Positions 63,727-64,000 of a stretch of 64,000 nt of DNA are shown one piece after another. Numbering within the stretch: position 1 is the first letter of the stretch; each line of letters begins with the position of its first letter. The position numbers and the translations under genes were made by a program. The notes below the pieces were generated by a model that was not told the origin of the DNA, did not search any database, and worked only from the letters and a program-made list of their open reading frames with translations. This stretch comes from Adelphocoris suturalis (lineage: Eukaryota > Arthropoda > Insecta > Hemiptera > Miridae): contig CM061046.1 of the NCBI GenBank assembly GCA_030762985.1, positions 80,739,778 to 80,803,777 of the forward strand, written 5' to 3'.

Positions 63727-64000
63727 TTGAACACTGCCAACATTTTAGTAATTTGTGTTGGTCCCGCCGATGTGTGCACAGTGTCGCGCAATGACGAAGA
63801 GTTGACACTCTACAAAATCCCGGTTATGGATAAAACCGGAACCGTCAATCTTATCCAATGGGGGAAACAATTCAATTTCAACTCACATGACATCGTGGCA
63901 GCACACCTCATTACCACCAAAAAAATTCAAAAATATATTCGAAGCACAAATTGGACATGACACAACACTCGAAATTAATCCAGACACAGAACAAGCACGA
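63727..64000 (+). pseudogene. OB-fold fragment resembling replication protein A large subunit
   Basis: The frame reads LTLYKIPVMDKTGTVNLIQWGKQ and HDIVAAHLITTKK, matching the RPA70-type OB fold (K/R-x-I-x-V-x-D-x-[ST]-G-x-[VI]-x-[LV]-x-[LI]-W-G). It stops at 63960, but one base out of frame the text continues HDTTLEINPDTEQA, which fits the next RPA segment (EINP-D-x-x-A). So a frameshift breaks it. Many animal Helitrons encode RPA-like proteins, and a repeat shared with the candidate Helitron at 53640-54237 lies just upstream. A host RPA pseudogene is the alternative. Confidence 0.5.

Overview
The window looks like nuclear DNA of an animal, most likely an insect, possibly a hemipteran. This is inferred from AT-rich sequence, small coding exons with GT-AG introns, a secreted C-type lectin family, insect-type retroelements (Ty3/gypsy, an Env-bearing errantivirus-like relic, Ty1/copia, LINE), Helitrons, hAT and piggyBac debris, and frequent TAGGTA/GTACCTA words. 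No species-diagnostic gene was found. There are no operons and gene density is low.

The only convincing host genes are a tandem family of secreted, coiled-coil C-type lectins on the + strand. Gene 1 (18377-27378) and gene 2 (33488-51619) can each be read completely as six exons: signal peptide, a 148-codon coiled-coil exon, a 36-nt micro-exon, and three exons that together make a C-type lectin-like domain with four cysteines, QPD and WND motifs. The predicted proteins have 308 and 305 residues. Gene 3 shows only its promoter and signal-peptide exon (60866-60949) before the window ends. The layout (signal peptide, trimerisation-type coiled coil, calcium-dependent sugar-binding head) resembles a collectin without the collagen part, which would suit an oligomeric humoral or salivary lectin.

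The coiled-coil exon has been duplicated. In gene 1 the first copy (2A) carries a stop codon and is split by a Helitron with precise ends (19369-20722) and then by a second Helitron end plus a hAT-bearing block. An intact copy (2B) lies directly downstream. In gene 2 an intact copy (2C) is followed by a decayed Ty3/gypsy element and then by a second, older copy of the same intron sequence, as if the original exon 2 had been lost there. The coiled-coil exons of genes 1 and 2 are nearly identical, while their sugar-binding exons differ strongly.

Left flank (1-17.9 kb): no host gene recognised. It holds minisatellites, a hAT C-terminus, a LINE C-terminus, nested TIR elements (one containing an inverted repeat with hammerhead-like motifs), a perfect 60-bp-arm palindrome, tRNA-derived SINE tails, and a piggyBac remnant. 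Between genes 1 and 2: a gypsy relic with a damaged RT active site, and a purine-rich minisatellite. Inside gene 2 introns: an errantivirus-like env/PPT/LTR remnant, a 108-bp tandem array, the gypsy element, a copia relic and a second gypsy gag relic. Right flank (51.6-64 kb): a candidate Helitron end, a truncated tRNA-like head, duplicated repeats, gene 3's start, and an OB-fold (RPA-like) fragment at the edge.

All assignments rest on reading by eye. Exon joins were checked for phase, but no expression or database evidence was available.
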